This document shows positions 60,978-64,000 of a DNA stretch of 64,000 nt, piece by piece. The position numbers and the translations under genes were made by a program. This DNA comes from Arthrobacter sp. StoSoilA2. GTDB taxonomy: Bacteria > Actinomycetota > Actinomycetes > Actinomycetales > Micrococcaceae. The notes under the pieces are model-generated. The model saw only the letters and a program-made list of their open reading frames with translations, had not been told where the DNA came from and ran no database searches. Numbering within the stretch: position 1 is the first letter of the stretch; each line of letters opens with the position of its first letter. Location of the stretch: assembly GCF_019977195.1 (NCBI RefSeq), contig NZ_AP024643.1, positions 1,922,001 through 1,986,000 on the forward strand, in the 5' to 3' direction.

Positions 60978-63788
60978 ATGAGCACTGTGGACAGCTTCGG
61001 TTCCAAAGGCGTACTGAATGTAGCCGGCACCGATTATGAAATTTTCCGGTTGAACTCCGTAGAGGGCGCAGACAGCCTTCCGTTCAGCCTCAAGGTATTG
61101 CTTGAAAACCTCCTGCGGACTGAGGATGGCGCCAATATAACGGCTGACCACGTCCGCGCCCTGGCCGGTTGGGACCCCAATGCGGAGCCCGACACGGAAA
61201 TCCAGTTCACCCCTGCCCGGGTCATCATGCAGGACTTCACCGGCGTACCCTGCGTTGTAGACCTCGCCACCATGCGCGAGGCCGTGAAAGAACTTGGCGG
61301 CGACCCCAAGCGCGTCAACCCCCTGGCGCCCGCCGAAATGGTCATCGACCACTCCGTCCAGATCGACGCCTTCGGTAACTCCGGCGCACTGGAGCGCAAC
61401 ATGGAGATCGAATACCAGCGCAATGGTGAGCGCTACCAATTCCTGCGGTGGGGCCAGACGGCCTTCGATGACTTCAAGGTTGTTCCTCCGGGAACCGGCA
61501 TTGTCCACCAGGTCAACATCGAGTACTTGGCCCGCACAGTCATGACCCGTGAGGTCGACGGCGTGCTTCGTGCCTACCCGGACACCTGCGTCGGAACCGA
61601 CTCCCACACCACCATGGTCAACGGTCTGGGCATCCTGGGCTGGGGCGTCGGCGGCATCGAAGCCGAGGCTGCCATGCTTGGCCAGCCCGTCTCCATGCTG
61701 ATTCCCCGCGTGGTGGGCTTCAAGCTCAACGGCAGCATCCCGGCCGGTGCCACCGCAACGGACGTTGTGCTGACCATCACCGAGATGCTGCGCAAGCACG
61801 GTGTTGTTGGCAAGTTCGTCGAATTCTACGGTGAAGGCGTTGCCGCTGTGCCGCTGGCAAACCGTGCAACCATCGGAAACATGAGCCCGGAGTTCGGTTC
61901 CACGGCTGCCATGTTCCCGATTGACGATGTCACCTTGGACTACCTGCGCCTGACCGGCCGTTCCGAAGAGAATGTCGCCCTGGTGGAGGCATACACCAAG
62001 GAACAGGGCCTCTGGCACGATCCTTCCCGCGAGCTGCGCTTCTCCGAGTTCCTCGAGCTGGACCTTTCAACGGTTGTTCCCTCCATCTCCGGCCCGAAGC
62101 GTCCCCAGGACCGCATCGAGCTGACCGATGCCAAGGAGCAGTTCCGCAAGGACATCCACAACTACGTCGCCATTGAAGACGGCAGCGTTGACGAGGCATT
62201 GGACGAATCGTTCCCGGCTTCGGATGCTCCTTCCTTCACGCACGCGGATTCGCACACCACGGAGACCGCACGCGTTGCTTCCGCCGCCAACGGCGCGCAG
62301 GGCCGCCCGTCCGCTCCGGTGCACATCAAGACCGCTGACGGCCGTGAGTTTGAGTTGGACCACGGTGCAGTATCGATCGCCTCGATCACTTCCTGCACCA
62401 ACACCTCCAACCCGTCCGTCATGTTGGCTGCAGCCCTCCTTGCACGCAACGCCGTTGACAAGGGCCTGACGTCCAAGCCGTGGGTCAAGACTTCCGTGGC
62501 TCCGGGTTCGAAGGTCGTTACGGACTACTACGAGAAGTCCGGCCTGACCCCGTACCTGGAAAAGCTGGGGTTCTACATCGTTGGCTACGGCTGCGCGACG
62601 TGCATCGGCAACTCCGGCCCTCTGGAGCCGGAAATCTCGGAAGCCATCCAGGCCAACGACCTCTCCGTGACGGCTGTCCTCTCGGGCAACCGCAACTTCG
62701 AAGGCCGTATCAACCCGGACGTCAAGATGAACTACCTGGCCTCCCCGCCGTTGGTCATCGCTTACGCCCTGGCCGGTTCCATGGACTTCGATTTCGATAC
62801 CGATGCCCTGGGCACGGACTCCGAGGGCAACGAAGTCTTCCTGAAGGACATCTGGCCCAACCCCATCGAGGTGCAGGAAGTCATTGACTCCTCCATCGAC
62901 AAGGCCATGTTCGCCAAGGGTTACGAGGGCGTCTTCGACGGCGACGAGCGCTGGAAGGCACTGGACACTCCTGCAGGCGACACCTTCGCCTGGGCCGAGG
63001 ACTCCACGTATGTCCGCAAGCCCCCATACTTCGAGGGCATGAAGGCACAGCCGGACCCCGTCAAGGACATCCAGGGTGCCCGCGTGTTGCTCAAGCTCGG
63101 CGATTCCGTCACCACCGACCACATCTCGCCAGCCGGCTCCTTCAAGTCCGACACGCCGGCAGGGCAGTACCTCCTGTCCAATGGCGTGGAGCGCAAGGAC
63201 TTCAACTCCTACGGCTCGCGCCGTGGCAACCACGAAGTCATGATCCGCGGTACGTTTGCCAACATCCGCATCAAGAACCAGCTCCTGGACGGCGTCGAAG
63301 GTGGCTTCACCCGCGACTTCAGCCAGGAAGGTGCACCCCAGGCGTACGTTTACGATGCTGCGCAGAACTACCAGGCTGCGGGAACGCCGCTGGTTGTCCT
63401 TGCAGGCAAGGAATACGGTTCCGGATCATCCCGTGACTGGGCAGCCAAGGGCACGGCCCTCCTGGGTGTCAAGGCCGTCATTGCCGAGAGCTACGAGCGC
63501 ATCCACCGCTCCAACCTCATCGGCATGGGCGTTCTTCCCCTGCAGTTCCCCGCTGGCGAGTCTGCGGCAACCCTGGGCCTGACCGGTACGGAGACGTTCT
63601 CGGTTGAAGGCGTCACGGCGCTGAACAACGGCACCACGCCCAAGACGCTCAAGGTCACGGCAAAGGCCGAGGACGGCACGTCCAAGTCCTTCGACGCTGT
63701 CCTGCGCATCGATACCCCGGGTGAAGCGGACTACTACCGCAACGGCGGCATCCTGCAGTACGTCCTGCGTCAGATCTCCGCAGCATAG
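60978..63788 (+). CDS. acnA: Aconitate hydratase A
   Basis: Converts citrate to isocitrate in the TCA cycle using a 4Fe-4S cluster. 936 residues with cluster cysteines in SCTNTSNP (Cys473) and GYGCATCIGN (Cys539, Cys542), and the C-terminal swivel domain with GSSRDWAAKGT. AGAGGAG precedes the ATG. An acidic insertion around residues 400-440 (DGSVDEALDESFPASD) lengthens it a little beyond the usual 890 or so. Probable iron control through the upstream box. Confidence 0.98.
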   Translation: MSTVDSFGSKGVLNVAGTDYEIFRLNSVEGADSLPFSLKVLLENLLRTEDGANITADHVRALAGWDPNAEPDTEIQFTPARVIMQDFTGVPCVVDLATMREAVKELGGDPKRVNPLAPAEMVIDHSVQIDAFGNSGALERNMEIEYQRNGERYQFLRWGQTAFDDFKVVPPGTGIVHQVNIEYLARTVMTREVDGVLRAYPDTCVGTDSHTTMVNGLGILGWGVGGIEAEAAMLGQPVSMLIPRVVGFKLNGSIPAGATATDVVLTITEMLRKHGVVGKFVEFYGEGVAAVPLANRATIGNMSPEFGSTAAMFPIDDVTLDYLRLTGRSEENVALVEAYTKEQGLWHDPSRELRFSEFLELDLSTVVPSISGPKRPQDRIELTDAKEQFRKDIHNYVAIEDGSVDEALDESFPASDAPSFTHADSHTTETARVASAANGAQGRPSAPVHIKTADGREFELDHGAVSIASITSCTNTSNPSVMLAAALLARNAVDKGLTSKPWVKTSVAPGSKVVTDYYEKSGLTPYLEKLGFYIVGYGCATCIGNSGPLEPEISEAIQANDLSVTAVLSGNRNFEGRINPDVKMNYLASPPLVIAYALAGSMDFDFDTDALGTDSEGNEVFLKDIWPNPIEVQEVIDSSIDKAMFAKGYEGVFDGDERWKALDTPAGDTFAWAEDSTYVRKPPYFEGMKAQPDPVKDIQGARVLLKLGDSVTTDHISPAGSFKSDTPAGQYLLSNGVERKDFNSYGSRRGNHEVMIRGTFANIRIKNQLLDGVEGGFTRDFSQEGAPQAYVYDAAQNYQAAGTPLVVLAGKEYGSGSSRDWAAKGTALLGVKAVIAESYERIHRSNLIGMGVLPLQFPAGESAATLGLTGTETFSVEGVTALNNGTTPKTLKVTAKAEDGTSKSFDAVLRIDTPGEADYYRNGGILQYVLRQISAA

Positions 63789-63824
63789 TGAACCTGCTGG
63801 TTTCCAGCTGATTCTCCAATGCAG

Positions 63825-63860
63825 GCAGCCCCGGCTGGTCGCCCGACCAGCCGGGGCTGC
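63825..63860 (+). terminator. Terminator after acnA
   Basis: GCAGCCCCGGCTGGTCG and its exact complement form a 17-bp stem with only two bases between the arms (so the top pairs must open), starting 37 bases after the stop; followed by TGCGTCTGTG. Confidence 0.85.
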
Positions 63861-63960
63861 TGCGTCTGTGGATGACTATTCATCCTCCACAGGCGCGAAA
63901 ACGCCTGCCCCGGGCACGCGCTAGAGTTAACAAGCACGTCATTCACCCTAAGGAGGGCCG

Positions 63961-64000
63961 TTGGGACTCTTGGAAACCATCAAGGATCCACAGGACCTGG
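63961..64000 (+). CDS. dxs: 1-deoxy-D-xylulose-5-phosphate synthase, 3'-truncated by the window edge
   Basis: Only the first 13 residues are in the window: TTG start, then GLLETIKDPQDL, with AAGGAGG-like AAGGAGGG seven bases upstream. This N-terminus and the position after acnA match dxs of Arthrobacter relatives (first step of the MEP isoprenoid pathway). The assignment rests on a short stretch and gene order. Confidence 0.75.
   Translation, partial: MGLLETIKDPQDL

Overview
This is a 64 kb stretch of an actinobacterial chromosome, about 60-65% GC. It most probably comes from the Micrococcaceae (Arthrobacter / Paenarthrobacter / Pseudarthrobacter type). Nearly all of it is core chromosome. 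The gene order matches two conserved actinobacterial blocks that I recall from Mycobacterium tuberculosis: the Rv2213-Rv2221c block (pepB, dlaT, an SDR, lipB, lipA, a DUF4191 protein, an RDD protein, glnA1, glnE) and the Rv2682c-Rv2703 block (dxs, an RNA methyltransferase, an APC permease, ceoBC, DUF3159, OB-fold, DUF3710, dut, DUF3093, DUF4193, sigA). I see no tRNA, rRNA, CRISPR array, insertion sequence or prophage.

Bases 1-12.5 kb hold nitrogen control and lipoate synthesis. A 5'-truncated glnE is followed by a GNAT gene and a short accessory patch (3.4-4.7 kb) with a 66-aa helix-turn-helix protein under two palindromes, two small zinc-ribbon-like proteins (one of only 44 aa) and an unknown 117-aa protein. 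Then come glnA (minus strand) with a complete four-element GlnR-type operator, an RDD protein, a DUF4191 protein, lipA-lipB, an atypical membrane kinase and an SDR. Bases 12.5-26.5 kb hold a tricorn-type protease, OsmC, the 2-oxoacid dehydrogenase genes lpd and sucB/dlaT (whose lipoyl domains need LipA/LipB), pepA, a PAC2 protein, an MFS transporter and a DUF4192 protein.

Bases 26.5-45.3 kb hold the primary sigma factor and both subunits of a type IIA topoisomerase (parE and parC), which flank an accessory block. That block contains a divergent MFS/ChrB-like pair, a BlaI repressor with an M56 membrane peptidase, and cydA-cydB-cydDC for cytochrome bd oxidase. Three identical-type operators (TTCTAC-N5-GTAGAA) tie BlaI to its own gene and to the cyd operon; this is the most interesting circuit in the window. 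GNAT, DinB-like and VOC genes follow.

Bases 45.3-64 kb hold a protein acyltransferase (Pat-like), DUF5998, a phosphodiesterase, thymidine kinase, the cell-division protein SepH, DUF4193, DUF3093, dut, DUF3710, an OB-fold protein, DUF3159, a pair of TrkA (CeoB/CeoC) proteins divergent from an APC permease, an RNA methyltransferase, aconitase with an upstream DtxR-like box, and the first 40 bases of dxs.

A recurring feature is leaderless gene starts: a TANNNT-like -10 box sits 6-8 bases before the start codon of at least eleven genes. Functional names rest on motifs and gene order read by eye; no database search was run.
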